DNA of 12,533 nt from an uncultured Pseudomonadota bacterium (GCA_947303165.1 CAMYXE010000004.1:1-12533); one strand, 5' to 3'; positions 4,759 to 12,352 are shown, counted from the first letter of the stretch. The notes: generated by a model not told the origin, from the sequence alone. Program-made: numbers and translations.

Positions 4759-7161
4759 ATGGCAGATCAGTATGAAATGACAGCAAACTTTGTACATCGG
4801 TGTTTTTTTGATGTAAATCAAAGGGATTCATCCTCGGTATATGCAACCTTTGTTTCTAATATAGACCTTATATCAGGGCTGGTGCGACCAAAAGGAAACA
4901 AGTGGGGACACTGTGATTATCTTTTGCATTTATTATTGGTGGGTATAATGCCAATAGTGGTGTCACAGGGGGCGCCAGCTGTTTTAGATGCTATAAAAAA
5001 ATTGGATAAAGAATCCCCCTTACAGGAATCGGGTGGGAAAACACGGGAAGAATTACTCAAGGATGCGTTGGCGTTGGCTGTTAAACAGTACAGACCAAAT
5101 AAGAAAAAAGCAGAAGATGCGTATAACACATTCCGTGAAAAAGCAAGAAACCCAAGGACTACTTGGGATTTGACCACAGATGATAAACAGTTAAACAATT
5201 GCCGTTGTTGGGCCGCCAAATGTGAAAGTGTGGTTGCAGACAGATGGGAAGCGGTGATCGGGGAATTAAAAATATGGGCTGACTTGATGGGGGTGCCATA
5301 TGATGAAAATAAATGGCAAGAACAAAAAAATTATGCCCGGAAACAAGAAGAACCGGTCCCAGAAAAAATAGAATCCGAAAACAAATCTCTAATTATTACC
5401 GAAGCAGATATAGCGAATCTTAGGCAAAAGATAAGACGTGGTCGCCCAAGAAAAACAGATGTAATTTCTTCTTTGCCGTCTGGTGTAGATGTTTCTAAAT
5501 TAAAGCCTGCTCCGAAAAAAGATAAAGAAGAACGCCCTGAGACTATTACAACCGCAGATGGTAAAATATTGTGGTCGATACCTAAATTAGAAAAAGAATT
5601 AAATATTAACTATTTCCCGGCCAAAAAAGCGTATTATATAAAAAATCACCCCGCCACCAAGGGGATAATAGAACGTTGGTTTGAAAAACAGGGCAAGGCA
5701 TTATATTTCAAATCTGAACATTTTGATAAATTAAAAGAATTGATGTTTCCACCAAAAAAAGAAAAACCTGTAAAAGCGCAAAAAATGGTTGGACAAAATG
5801 ACAGTGCGTTGACGCCTGTAAAAAAGAAAGACAAGGCACAGCGTTCAGACATTATTCAAACTATTGATGGTAAAATATTGTGGGCTGTATCCAAATTGGA
5901 AAAAGAATTCGGAATATCAAACTTTCCTATGAAAAAAATGAACTATATTAAAAAACATCCACTCGACAAAAAAACAATAGAAAAGTGGTTTGAACGAAGA
6001 GGAAACGCGCTGTATTTTAATTCTGACTATTTCGATCGATTGAAAGAATTGATGTTCCCTGACAAGGAAAGTAACGATTCAAAAACAGTATCGAAACAAC
6101 CAGTTAAAAAACCAGAAGCAACAACCGAAGAAAAAAAAGATAATCAAATTGAAAATCGATTAATGTCCATGGATGAGTTGGCACGCACTTTGCGGTGTGC
6201 GAACGCACAAGCACTGCGTAACAAGATTTTCAGGTGTATAAAGGTGTGTCCAGATTACGATGCAACGGTCAAAGGTTGGTTTAAAGAAAGTAACAAAAGC
6301 CCGTTTGGCGATTTTAAATCAGCTCACTATAAAGAATTGGTCGAATTTTTTGATTTGTGTAGAAAAAGAAAAGCAAAGAAATCGAAAGATGTGTCGCAGA
6401 AAGGTATTGCGCCACAAGCCGAAAACCCTGACACACAAATTCAAGACAATCAAGATAACAAGATGCTATTTGGGGTATTGGCACAACACTTTGGTTATCA
6501 AAGTCGAGAGGCGTTTCGTAGAGCCATTGAGACGTGTTTGGACAGAGCCCAAAAAGACGAACAAGACAAGGTTATGTCCTGGTTTGAGAGAAAAGGCAAA
6601 AGTGCATTCGGCAAGTTCAATCCAGATCACGTTGAAGAATTAAAAAATTTTCTTGATTTGTATCTTAAAAAGAAAGGCAAAAATGTGGCGACGCCCAAGG
6701 CGGATAATAGTGTCGTACCAATTGTTGAATCAGAACCAGTGAACGAAGAATCAGATAAAATTGTTGATGTTCGACCTGTTGAAGAAGTGTCAACAGATAG
6801 TAAGCCAGAACCTGTTTACACACAGCGTGTTGAAGAAACGCAACAGCCGGAACCAGCGGGGTCTTTGGCTAATAATCAGACAAACGCAAATGCCGCGTCA
6901 TTTGGTATGGCCGATGTAAAGGCAGTAGTGGCTTATTTGGACAAGTTATTGGGAATAATAGAACAGGCCACTGTTGATAAGGACACGGCAGAAATTAAAT
7001 ATAAAGAAGCCAAAGCAGATTTTGACCGCTTGAATGCGCGGTTAGAAGAACTGCGAGATCAGTTTTATGGTATCCAAGGCGCTGTGGTGGATCTTGAAAA
7101 AGCAGAAACACGTCTCGCAACTGTATTAGAACAATATACTTCTAAAAAAATTGAGCATTAA
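4759..7161 (+). CDS. Unknown protein with AT-hook-like motif and four helical modules (paralogue B, 800 aa)
   Basis: I do not recognise this family. The ATG at 4759 follows AAGGA by 8 bases; an in-frame TTG at 4735 lies too close to the promoter's expected start. Residues 1-180 are helical and hold WEAVIGELKIW (163-173), the counterpart of WEDVIQALDKW in the upstream protein. RRGRPRK at 226-232 is an AT-hook-like motif. Four modules of about 65 residues follow: 264-330, 369-433, 467-534 and 567-636, sharing [W/F]xxLxxxF/L...WF[E/K]...G/K...FxxF/Y...[H/Y]xxELxxF. The first two are about two thirds identical and end YFxSxxFDxLKELMF, reminiscent of the wing of MerR/excisionase-type winged helices. 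Lys/Glu/Pro-rich linkers separate them. A Pro/Val/Glu-rich linker (650-712) leads to GM at 716-717 and a coiled coil to the end. It is probably a multivalent DNA-binding or scaffold protein of the cytoplasm (inference). It is monocistronic. Confidence 0.8.
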   Translation: MADQYEMTANFVHRCFFDVNQRDSSSVYATFVSNIDLISGLVRPKGNKWGHCDYLLHLLLVGIMPIVVSQGAPAVLDAIKKLDKESPLQESGGKTREELLKDALALAVKQYRPNKKKAEDAYNTFREKARNPRTTWDLTTDDKQLNNCRCWAAKCESVVADRWEAVIGELKIWADLMGVPYDENKWQEQKNYARKQEEPVPEKIESENKSLIITEADIANLRQKIRRGRPRKTDVISSLPSGVDVSKLKPAPKKDKEERPETITTADGKILWSIPKLEKELNINYFPAKKAYYIKNHPATKGIIERWFEKQGKALYFKSEHFDKLKELMFPPKKEKPVKAQKMVGQNDSALTPVKKKDKAQRSDIIQTIDGKILWAVSKLEKEFGISNFPMKKMNYIKKHPLDKKTIEKWFERRGNALYFNSDYFDRLKELMFPDKESNDSKTVSKQPVKKPEATTEEKKDNQIENRLMSMDELARTLRCANAQALRNKIFRCIKVCPDYDATVKGWFKESNKSPFGDFKSAHYKELVEFFDLCRKRKAKKSKDVSQKGIAPQAENPDTQIQDNQDNKMLFGVLAQHFGYQSREAFRRAIETCLDRAQKDEQDKVMSWFERKGKSAFGKFNPDHVEELKNFLDLYLKKKGKNVATPKADNSVVPIVESEPVNEESDKIVDVRPVEEVSTDSKPEPVYTQRVEETQQPEPAGSLANNQTNANAASFGMADVKAVVAYLDKLLGIIEQATVDKDTAEIKYKEAKADFDRLNARLEELRDQFYGIQGAVVDLEKAETRLATVLEQYTSKKIEH
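5557..6666 (+). repeat. Coding region for four tandem helical modules
   Basis: Module-coding segments at about 5548-5748, 5863-6057, 6157-6360 and 6457-6666 within the 800-aa gene. Modules 1 and 2 both begin DGKILW and are clearly the most recent duplicates; 3 and 4 form a second, looser pair (SPFGDFKSAHYKELVEFFDL versus SAFGKFNPDHVEELKNFLDL). Confidence 0.8.
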
Positions 7162-7170
7162 TTAAAGGTA

Positions 7171-7192
7171 ACCGCCCAAATGGGCGGTTTTA
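7171..7192. terminator. Bidirectional terminator between the 800-aa gene and tcdA
   Basis: ACCGCCCA (7171-7178), AA, TGGGCGGT (7181-7188), followed by TTTTA on the plus strand. It lies 10 bases past the 800-aa gene stop and 2 bases from the stop of the convergent minus-strand gene, so it probably serves both, though the minus-strand T tract is poor. Confidence 0.75.
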
Positions 7193-7193
7193 C

Positions 7194-7871
7194 TTATTCA
7201 ATTATTTTTTGAATAATATAATTTGCCATGAATAACCCAAATGTTCCAGTTACTGTGATTATGGAACCAAAATTTTTGTTTGGCGCAACTTCGCCGGCAG
7301 GTGCCTCAGTTGAAAATACAACTGGAAAATCAGGTAGGTGTTCTTCGCGAACTATTTTGCGAATACGTGCCGCCAACGGGCATGCAAATGTTTTTGATAT
7401 TTTATCAATTTTGATTTTTGTTGGGTCTGTTTTTCGCGCCGCCCCCATCGAAGATATAAACGGCACATTATTTTTGTGACACCAACGATAAAGCGCGATC
7501 TTTGATGGCACTGTATCAATGGCATCAATTACAAAATCTGGGCGCACGGGCAGGGCAGTATTTTCATCAAAGAAAATGTCCAAAGCGGTTACATTTATAT
7601 TTGGATTTATATCGGCAATTCGTTCTTGGACAATGTCTGTTTTTTTGTGATTCAATGTTGAATGTGTGGCAATTAATTGTCGGTTGATATTTGATTTTTC
7701 GACTGTATCAAAATCGATTACGATTATGTTGCCGACACCCGTTCGGGCAAGTGTCTCAATAGCGAAAGAACCGACCGCACCGCACCCAACAACCATTACA
7801 GTCGCATTTTGTAATTTTTGAATTTTTTCATCACCGAATAGCATGCGGCACCTAGTCAATTGGTCGGACAT
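7194..7871 (-). CDS. tcdA: tRNA threonylcarbamoyladenosine dehydratase (TcdA/CsdL, ThiF/E1-like family)
   Basis: TcdA uses ATP to cyclise t6A37 of ANN-decoding tRNAs to ct6A, in the cytoplasm. Visible marks are the N-terminal RCRMLFG (family R..RLFG), the nucleotide-binding VVGCGAVGSFAIETLARTGVG (glycines 29, 31, 34), the acidic VIDFDTV (D53, D55), NINRQL (61-66) with the conserved Arg for ATP, INPNI, DAIDTV (116-121), and the TcdA-specific GAARKTDPTKIKI...SKTFACPLAARIRK (about 143-172). MoeB- and ThiF-type zinc cysteine pairs are absent, which separates it from those adenylyltransferases. At 225 residues it is somewhat shorter than E. coli TcdA (268), mostly at the C-terminus. The start at 7871 has AAAAGG about 9 bases upstream and overlaps the end of the preceding tatD-like gene by 20 bases, so the two are translationally linked. 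E. coli TcdA is served by the CsdA/CsdE sulphur system; none is visible here. Confidence 0.88.
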   Translation of the reverse strand: MSDQLTRCRMLFGDEKIQKLQNATVMVVGCGAVGSFAIETLARTGVGNIIVIDFDTVEKSNINRQLIATHSTLNHKKTDIVQERIADINPNINVTALDIFFDENTALPVRPDFVIDAIDTVPSKIALYRWCHKNNVPFISSMGAARKTDPTKIKIDKISKTFACPLAARIRKIVREEHLPDFPVVFSTEAPAGEVAPNKNFGSIITVTGTFGLFMANYIIQKIIE

Positions 7872-8556
7872 AACTTATAACCTTTTGGAAATTTTGATAT
7901 ATTTGTTCGGATATTTCGTCAGGCGATAGGCCCAATATAGTGCTGAATTTTTCCAGTGTTTGTTGAACTGTTCCTTGGGCAGTTTGCACATCATATGCGT
8001 CACTTTCTACCAACAATCTTCCAAGTGGTGTTGCCGCAATACGTTCGATTGATTTGCCATCATCGTGTGGCACAGAATAAGAAAAATACATATTATAGTC
8101 CTGCGCTAATTTTTGAATTATATCAATTGGTCCATTAAATGCGTGTGCCACAACCAATGGGGGCATTTTGTTTGTCCTAAATATATGCAATATTTTGTCC
8201 CATGCGCCAACGCAATGAATATGTATTGGGCGATTTATTTGTTCAGCTATTTGCATTTGCTGAATAAATATTGTTTCTTGATTTTCCATATCTGGATGAT
8301 ATTTGTCTAGACCGATTTCGCCGACCATAATATGTTGATTTTGTTTTAATAAATCATACATATCTTGTTCCCAGCCCCGTGGTAGATTATTGATATTCCA
8401 CGGATGAATACCGATGCAGGTAAAAATAGTATCACTTGGTTCGCCAATCATTTTGTCCCATTCTGACATATTTGTGGCGCATGATATTATTCCCAAACAT
8501 TCGGTTGGAATAAGGGTGGATGTTAAAATATGACAATGTGCGTCTGTGTATTTCAT
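7852..8556 (-). CDS. TatD family metal-dependent hydrolase
   Basis: A compact TIM-barrel amidohydrolase-type protein of the TatD family. The metal ligands are all present: DAHCH (H7, H9), GEIGLD (E80, where the family has a bridging Glu), HIHCVG (H114), AHAFNG (H138) and ESDA (D186). GIHPWN (49-54) is also typical. Known TatD proteins are 3'-5' exonucleases or DNA repair and turnover factors; the exact substrate of this one cannot be read from sequence. At 234 residues it is shorter than E. coli TatD or YcfH (about 260). The gene leads a minus-strand pair with tcdA, overlapping it by 20 bases. It lacks a Shine-Dalgarno site, and its predicted promoter (8565-8592) puts the transcript start only about 2 bases before the ATG, so it may be translated as a nearly leaderless message. 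Confidence 0.85.
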   Translation of the reverse strand: MKYTDAHCHILTSTLIPTECLGIISCATNMSEWDKMIGEPSDTIFTCIGIHPWNINNLPRGWEQDMYDLLKQNQHIMVGEIGLDKYHPDMENQETIFIQQMQIAEQINRPIHIHCVGAWDKILHIFRTNKMPPLVVAHAFNGPIDIIQKLAQDYNMYFSYSVPHDDGKSIERIAATPLGRLLVESDAYDVQTAQGTVQQTLEKFSTILGLSPDEISEQIYQNFQKVISYVRPID

Positions 8557-8564
8557 ACCATAGA

Positions 8565-8592
8565 ACTATAAGAAGAATTTTTAATCTTGCAA
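8565..8592 (-). promoter_or_regulatory. Promoter of the tatD-tcdA pair
   Basis: Minus strand TTGCAA (8587-8592), 16 bases, TATAGT (8565-8570). The predicted start, about 8558, nearly touches the ATG at 8556. Confidence 0.5.
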
Positions 8593-8609
8593 CAAAGATT
8601 TTTATCTGC

Positions 8610-8638
8610 TTTTATTGTTTTCAAATTTAGTGTATAAT
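8610..8638 (+). promoter_or_regulatory. Promoter of the HdeD-like gene
   Basis: Perfect TATAAT at 8633-8638 preceded by AAATTTAGTG. The -35 region (TTTTAT at 8610-8615, 17 bases away) is weak, so activation or a nonstandard -35 is possible. It is divergent from the tatD promoter. Confidence 0.55.
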
Positions 8639-8672
8639 ACGGCTATGAAAACAGTGCAGGGGATTAAAGACG

Positions 8673-9287
8673 ATGTCAAAAACAGATAGTGAAACGCGTG
8701 AAGCAAAAATAAAAAAATTTGGTGGATTGGTCAATCGTATCTATCGCAATACGGCGCCGTTGTTTGTGCTTGAGGCAATTTTATTCACAATTATTGCGTT
8801 GTTTTTATTGATAAAGCCTGTGGAGGTATTAAACGCTATTTCTTTAGTAGTTGGTGGGGGGCTTGTACTGTTTGGACTCTATCGTGTTAGTATGGTTTTT
8901 GTATCAAATCTTGGATTTGGGGTCGGTGCGTTTGACGTCTTTTTTGGACTTGTTTCCATGATTTTGGGGATAGTGTTTTTGGTTTATCCACATGGGGCGA
9001 CCATTGGAATAATATATATATTTGTGTTGATGTTCCTTTTAAATGCGTTAAGGTTGTTGTTCTTTGCAATAAATATGACACGCATCCGTTTTGGACATTA
9101 TTTGATTGATTTAATAGGTGCTATTGCAATGGTATGTTTGTCTGTTGTATTGCTATTTTTGCCGAATTTGGCTTTGGGTGTAGTTGTTTTTTGTTTGGCT
9201 ATATACTTGTTGCTTTATGCCACGGGTGATATTTATATGTTTATCAAGTTACTACATTTGCGACGTGCGGTTCGCGAACCAAGATAA
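8673..9287 (+). CDS. HdeD-like integral membrane protein (DUF308 family)
   Basis: The 204-residue protein has a charged N-terminal tail (about 1-27), then six hydrophobic segments at roughly 29-48, 53-73, 84-104, 109-132, 142-162 and 166-192, and a basic end LHLRRAVREPR, which is positive-inside as expected. Glycine-rich packed helices (LVVGGGLVLFGLYRVSMVF, GAFDVFFGLVSMILGIVFL) and paired three-helix halves fit the HdeD/DUF308 family. E. coli HdeD is an inner-membrane protein tied to acid resistance; most relatives are uncharacterised, so no function is assigned. AGGGG about 10 bases before the ATG at 8673 supports this start. A 14-codon frame beginning at 8645 overlaps the start in another frame. 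The gene is alone in its unit; a new promoter follows for hisS. Confidence 0.75.
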   Translation: MSKTDSETREAKIKKFGGLVNRIYRNTAPLFVLEAILFTIIALFLLIKPVEVLNAISLVVGGGLVLFGLYRVSMVFVSNLGFGVGAFDVFFGLVSMILGIVFLVYPHGATIGIIYIFVLMFLLNALRLLFFAINMTRIRFGHYLIDLIGAIAMVCLSVVLLFLPNLALGVVVFCLAIYLLLYATGDIYMFIKLLHLRRAVREPR

Positions 9288-9293
9288 AACTTA

Positions 9294-9322
9294 TTGACAA
9301 TACAAAGTATTTTCGATACAAT
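9294..9322 (+). promoter_or_regulatory. Promoter of the hisS-prfA unit
   Basis: Perfect TTGACA (9294-9299), 17 bases, TACAAT (9317-9322). The expected start is near 9329, giving a leader of about 145 bases before hisS. Confidence 0.75.
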
Positions 9323-9328
9323 TACGGC

Positions 9329-9391
9329 ATGCAAAAGCCAAGAAAGATTTTTTATGTCGTTCATCACGCCCGTTGCGGCGTACATTTCTAG
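9329..9391 (+). other. Possible 20-codon leader ORF upstream of hisS
   Basis: ATG at 9329, on the predicted transcript start, opens 20 codons ending in TAG. It contains three histidine codons (VVHHARCGVHF at the end). A hairpin ACGCC-cgttgc-GGCGT (9366-9381) lies within it and a second CGTAT/ATACG hairpin lies further down the leader. A His-sensing leader peptide is imaginable, but three His codons are few compared with classical his leaders. Confidence 0.25.
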
Positions 9392-9473
9392 CACTTGTAA
9401 AATTCAATATATAAATGTTTGTGTCGTATAGAGCGATACGTGGTTTAACGGTTAAAAAAACAGGAAATAAAAA

Positions 9474-10778
9474 ATGGACTTAAAACCAACAAAACCTTTA
9501 TCGGGATTTATAGAATTGTTACCAGCGCAGCAGCGTTGCTTTGATGAATGTGCGCGTCGCATGTTGAATGTGTTGCGGGACTGCGGATTTTCAATGCTGG
9601 ATTTACCGGCCATTGAGCGTGCCGAGGTTTTAACAGATAAAGATAACTGGGACGAAATAGAAACCCAAATGTTTTTGTTTCAATATGGCGATACAAATAT
9701 GGGTCTACGTTATGATGGAACCGTCGGATTGTCGCGTTATGTTGCGGGGCATCTAAATGATTTGGCATTTCCTTTCCGGGCAAGTCAATTCTCTAAACGC
9801 TATCGTGGCGAGCGTCGTCAACGTGGTCGTTATCGCGAGTTTTATCAGATGGATATGGATATAATGGGCATCAATACTTTATCCACAAATTATGATGCAG
9901 AGATTATATCTGTTATTCAGCGGACTTTAAATTCGGTATCCGAATTTATTGGCGGCAATTATGTCAGAATTGGCAGTCGTCCATTCTGGGATGCGTTGTT
10001 TAACTGGTTGGATATGACTGCAGAACAAAAAAAGGCTGTATTCGTCCTTATCGACAAAAAAGACAAAATGGAACCTTCGGAATTCATAGCGGGTATTGCC
10101 GATACTTTGAACAATCCAGAAAAAGAGCAGGTTATACATTCTGTTTTTGAAAATGGTTACGCAGGGTTGCAAAATAAAACCGCTGATTTGGATTCTGCAA
10201 TCACAGAAATAAACGATTTTATGCGTACGCTTGATTTAATGGGTGTAAAAGACGCGCGTCTGGATTTGTCGGTCACGCGTGGGTTGGCATATTATACCGG
10301 ATTGGTTTTTGAATTTGGTCTAACGGATTATCCAGAATTACAAACGGCGGCCGGTGGTGGGCGTTATGCCGATTTGGTGGGTAAATTTTCAAAAACTAAA
10401 ATTATCGGGGTTGGGGCAGCAATTGGTTTTTCAAGAATCTTTGTCGCGTTGATGGAAATGGGCAAGATTGATCTGTCACAATTTGAATCTGCAACTGATG
10501 TTTCGGTATTGGTAATGGGGAATGAAAATTTGCCGTATGCAATGTCTATTTTGAACGCATTGCGTGATGAAAAAATATCGTCTGTGGCGTATTTAGACAC
10601 CGATAAAAAGTTCAAAAATCAAATTGAATATGCCGATAAAATTATGACTAAATTCAGTATAATAATTGGCGAAGATGAAGTAAAAAATAAGGTTGTTGCA
10701 ATTAAAAATATGAAAACCGGGGATCAGCAAGTTTTGTCGCTTGGTGACGCAATAAAATTGGTGCGGGGGAACGTGTAA
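9474..10778 (+). CDS. hisS: Histidyl-tRNA synthetase (class II)
   Basis: This cytoplasmic enzyme charges tRNA-His with histidine using ATP. Motif 1 lies at about 11-48 ([20 protein letters not shown]). Motif 2 is [20 protein letters not shown] near 109-128, and the histidine-specific HisA motifs are [13 protein letters not shown] (269-281) and [12 protein letters not shown] (294-305). Motif 3 is [11 protein letters not shown] (312-322) with the ATP-binding Arg 321. Residues 342-434 form the anticodon-binding alpha/beta domain ([19 protein letters not shown]...IIGEDE), which rules out the synthetase-like HisZ. Length, 434, is normal. Motif 2 has ERRQRGR where most bacterial HisRS have ERPQ.GR, a departure near the tRNA acceptor contact; whether it relates to an unusual tRNA-His identity needs that tRNA. 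AGGA stands 8 bases before the ATG. prfA starts one base after the stop, so the two are cotranscribed. Confidence 0.95.
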   Translation: MDLKPTKPLSGFIELLPAQQRCFDECARRMLNVLRDCGFSMLDLPAIERAEVLTDKDNWDEIETQMFLFQYGDTNMGLRYDGTVGLSRYVAGHLNDLAFPFRASQFSKRYRGERRQRGRYREFYQMDMDIMGINTLSTNYDAEIISVIQRTLNSVSEFIGGNYVRIGSRPFWDALFNWLDMTAEQKKAVFVLIDKKDKMEPSEFIAGIADTLNNPEKEQVIHSVFENGYAGLQNKTADLDSAITEINDFMRTLDLMGVKDARLDLSVTRGLAYYTGLVFEFGLTDYPELQTAAGGGRYADLVGKFSKTKIIGVGAAIGFSRIFVALMEMGKIDLSQFESATDVSVLVMGNENLPYAMSILNALRDEKISSVAYLDTDKKFKNQIEYADKIMTKFSIIIGEDEVKNKVVAIKNMKTGDQQVLSLGDAIKLVRGNV

Positions 10779-10779
10779 G

Positions 10780-11844
10780 ATGGTTATAGATCAGAAACTT
10801 TTAGATATAAAAAAACGCGCAGACGATATTCAGGCTCAGATGAATTCTGGCGAAGTTTCGGGTGTGGAATTGACGCGTTTGTCCAAAGAATATTCGCACC
10901 TGTCGGAGATTTTGCCATTGGTAGATGAATATTTTCAGACAAAGCAGGGCATAGTCGACGCGACCGAAATGCAGCATGATGAAGAGTTGCGTGAAATTGC
11001 GGCGGAACAGTTAGAAAATCTGAAGCACGCCTTGCCTGATATAGAAAAACGGTTACAAATTGCCTTGCTTCCGCGCGATGCTGCGGATGATAATAGTGCG
11101 ATTATGGAAATTCGTGCCGGCGTGGGTGGTGAAGAATCTGCGTTGTTTGCAGGCGATTTATTTAATCAGTATAAATCTTATGCTATGCGCCATGGCTGGA
11201 AGATTGAAATGGTCGAAGAGAATGCCACTTCGTTGCGTGGATATAAAGAGGTTATATTTAGAATAGAAGGCGATGGGGTGTATGCACGTATGAAATTTGA
11301 ATCAGGAATACATCGTGTTCAGCGCGTCCCGGAAACCGAGGCAAGTGGCCGAATTCATACAAGCGCGGTTTCTGTGGCGGTTATGCCCGAGGCGCAAGAT
11401 ATAGACATTGCAATTGAAGAAAAGGATATTCGTATTGATGTTTTTCGTGCATCGGGGGCGGGCGGGCAACATGTGAATAAGACCGATAGTGCGGTTCGTA
11501 TTACTCATTTCCCGACGGGAATTGTTGTCACGTGTCAAAATGAACGCAGTCAGATTCAGAACAAGGCGACGGCTATGGCGGTTCTGCGTTCCAAACTTTA
11601 TGAAAAGGAACGTATGGAACAGAATGCAGCCCGGACGTCTTCGCGACGTAGTATGGTTGGGTCAGGGGATCGCAGTGAAAAAATACGAACATATAATTTT
11701 CCGGAACAACGTGTGACGGATCATCGTATTAAATTAACGTTGTATAAATTGGATGATATTTTGGCCGGCGGTGAGGGGCTGGACGAGATGATAGATGCAC
11801 TTATTGCGGCGGATCAGCTGGAACAATTGGCGACCATGGAATGA
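10780..11844 (+). CDS. prfA: Peptide chain release factor 1 (RF1)
   Basis: RF1 reads UAA and UAG in the ribosomal A site and triggers peptide release. The codon-recognition motif PxT is present as PET (184-186) in [15 protein letters not shown], not the SPF of RF2. The catalytic GGQ is at 228-230 in [17 protein letters not shown], the usual substrate of PrmC methylation. Domain 1 (1-105) is helical; [16 protein letters not shown] (112-127) and the basic [19 protein letters not shown] (290-308) are typical family stretches. Length, 354, is normal. GGGGGAA within the end of hisS serves as ribosome-binding site, and the one-base gap to hisS indicates coupling. A strong terminator follows at 11873, so no prmC gene follows in this operon. 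TGA is the stop codon used here, which RF1 itself does not read. Confidence 0.97.
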   Translation: MVIDQKLLDIKKRADDIQAQMNSGEVSGVELTRLSKEYSHLSEILPLVDEYFQTKQGIVDATEMQHDEELREIAAEQLENLKHALPDIEKRLQIALLPRDAADDNSAIMEIRAGVGGEESALFAGDLFNQYKSYAMRHGWKIEMVEENATSLRGYKEVIFRIEGDGVYARMKFESGIHRVQRVPETEASGRIHTSAVSVAVMPEAQDIDIAIEEKDIRIDVFRASGAGGQHVNKTDSAVRITHFPTGIVVTCQNERSQIQNKATAMAVLRSKLYEKERMEQNAARTSSRRSMVGSGDRSEKIRTYNFPEQRVTDHRIKLTLYKLDDILAGGEGLDEMIDALIAADQLEQLATME

Positions 11845-11872
11845 GGGCGAATTTTGATGCTTTTATAGCAAT

Positions 11873-11899
11873 AAAAATGGCATTTTTATGCCATTTTTT
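11873..11899 (+). terminator. Terminator of the hisS-prfA unit
   Basis: Perfect 11-base stem AAAAATGGCAT (11873-11883)/ATGCCATTTTT (11888-11898) with loop TTTT and a T-run ending at 11899. The A/T symmetry allows action in both directions. Confidence 0.85.
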
Positions 11900-12352
11900 A
11901 GTAAAATACAAAAATTAAAATTTTGCAGTAAAATTCGTGTGATATTATATATGTTTAAACTATTTGTTTAAGAAAAACAGAGCGGGGCGTTTTTTGTGGC
12001 TGGGCGGGGTATAAATGTGCAGAAATAGGCTGGTTTACTGGGTGTTTTTAATATGTAAAAATAGATGTGATTTGATGGTTATTGTATAAATTTTTTTTAT
12101 ATAAAAATAAATTTTTATTATCATCATTTTACCTGTTTGAAACATAACAAACGAAATGTCTATTTGAATATGTATCTTAATTTTTGATATCATTTTTTTC
12201 TGTTTGGTTTGGTGTATATTGATGTGTTTATATGTGGCGGGGCAGCCATATGCAAAAGGCGCATAATATATATTATGTATAGTTTTGTGTGCTGATGCAT
12301 CTAAAACCATACCTAATATGGCTAATTAATTATATGTTGGCGCATCTCAATA
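11900..12352. other. Gene-free AT-rich spacer
   Basis: I see no convincing gene. Frames here translate to low-complexity Ile/Lys/Phe/Tyr-rich strings. Notable items are the inverted repeat TTAAAC-tattt-GTTTAA (11955-11971), long T and A runs around 12090-12120, and a perfect 16-base palindrome CATAATATATATTATG (12262-12277). Any RNA gene here is not recognisable to me. Confidence 0.6.

Noticed and set aside
6260..6643. 127-codon frame inside the 800-aa gene
   Set aside because: Shifted-frame reading of the Lys-rich module region; no independent signals.
7194..7871. MoeB or ThiF adenylyltransferase
   Set aside because: No C-terminal zinc cysteine pairs, and the PLAARIRK and GAARKTDPTKI segments match TcdA.
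8645..8689. 14-codon frame before the HdeD-like gene as a real leader peptide
   Set aside because: No unusual codon content or attenuator hairpin; noted only for its position at the predicted transcript start.
9474..10778. HisZ (regulatory subunit of ATP phosphoribosyltransferase)
   Set aside because: The C-terminal anticodon-binding domain and intact motif 2 are present, and it is paired with prfA rather than his biosynthesis genes.
12035..12310. 91-codon minus-strand frame in the terminal spacer
   Set aside because: Ile/Lys/His/Tyr low complexity, no ribosome-binding site, long homopolymer runs.
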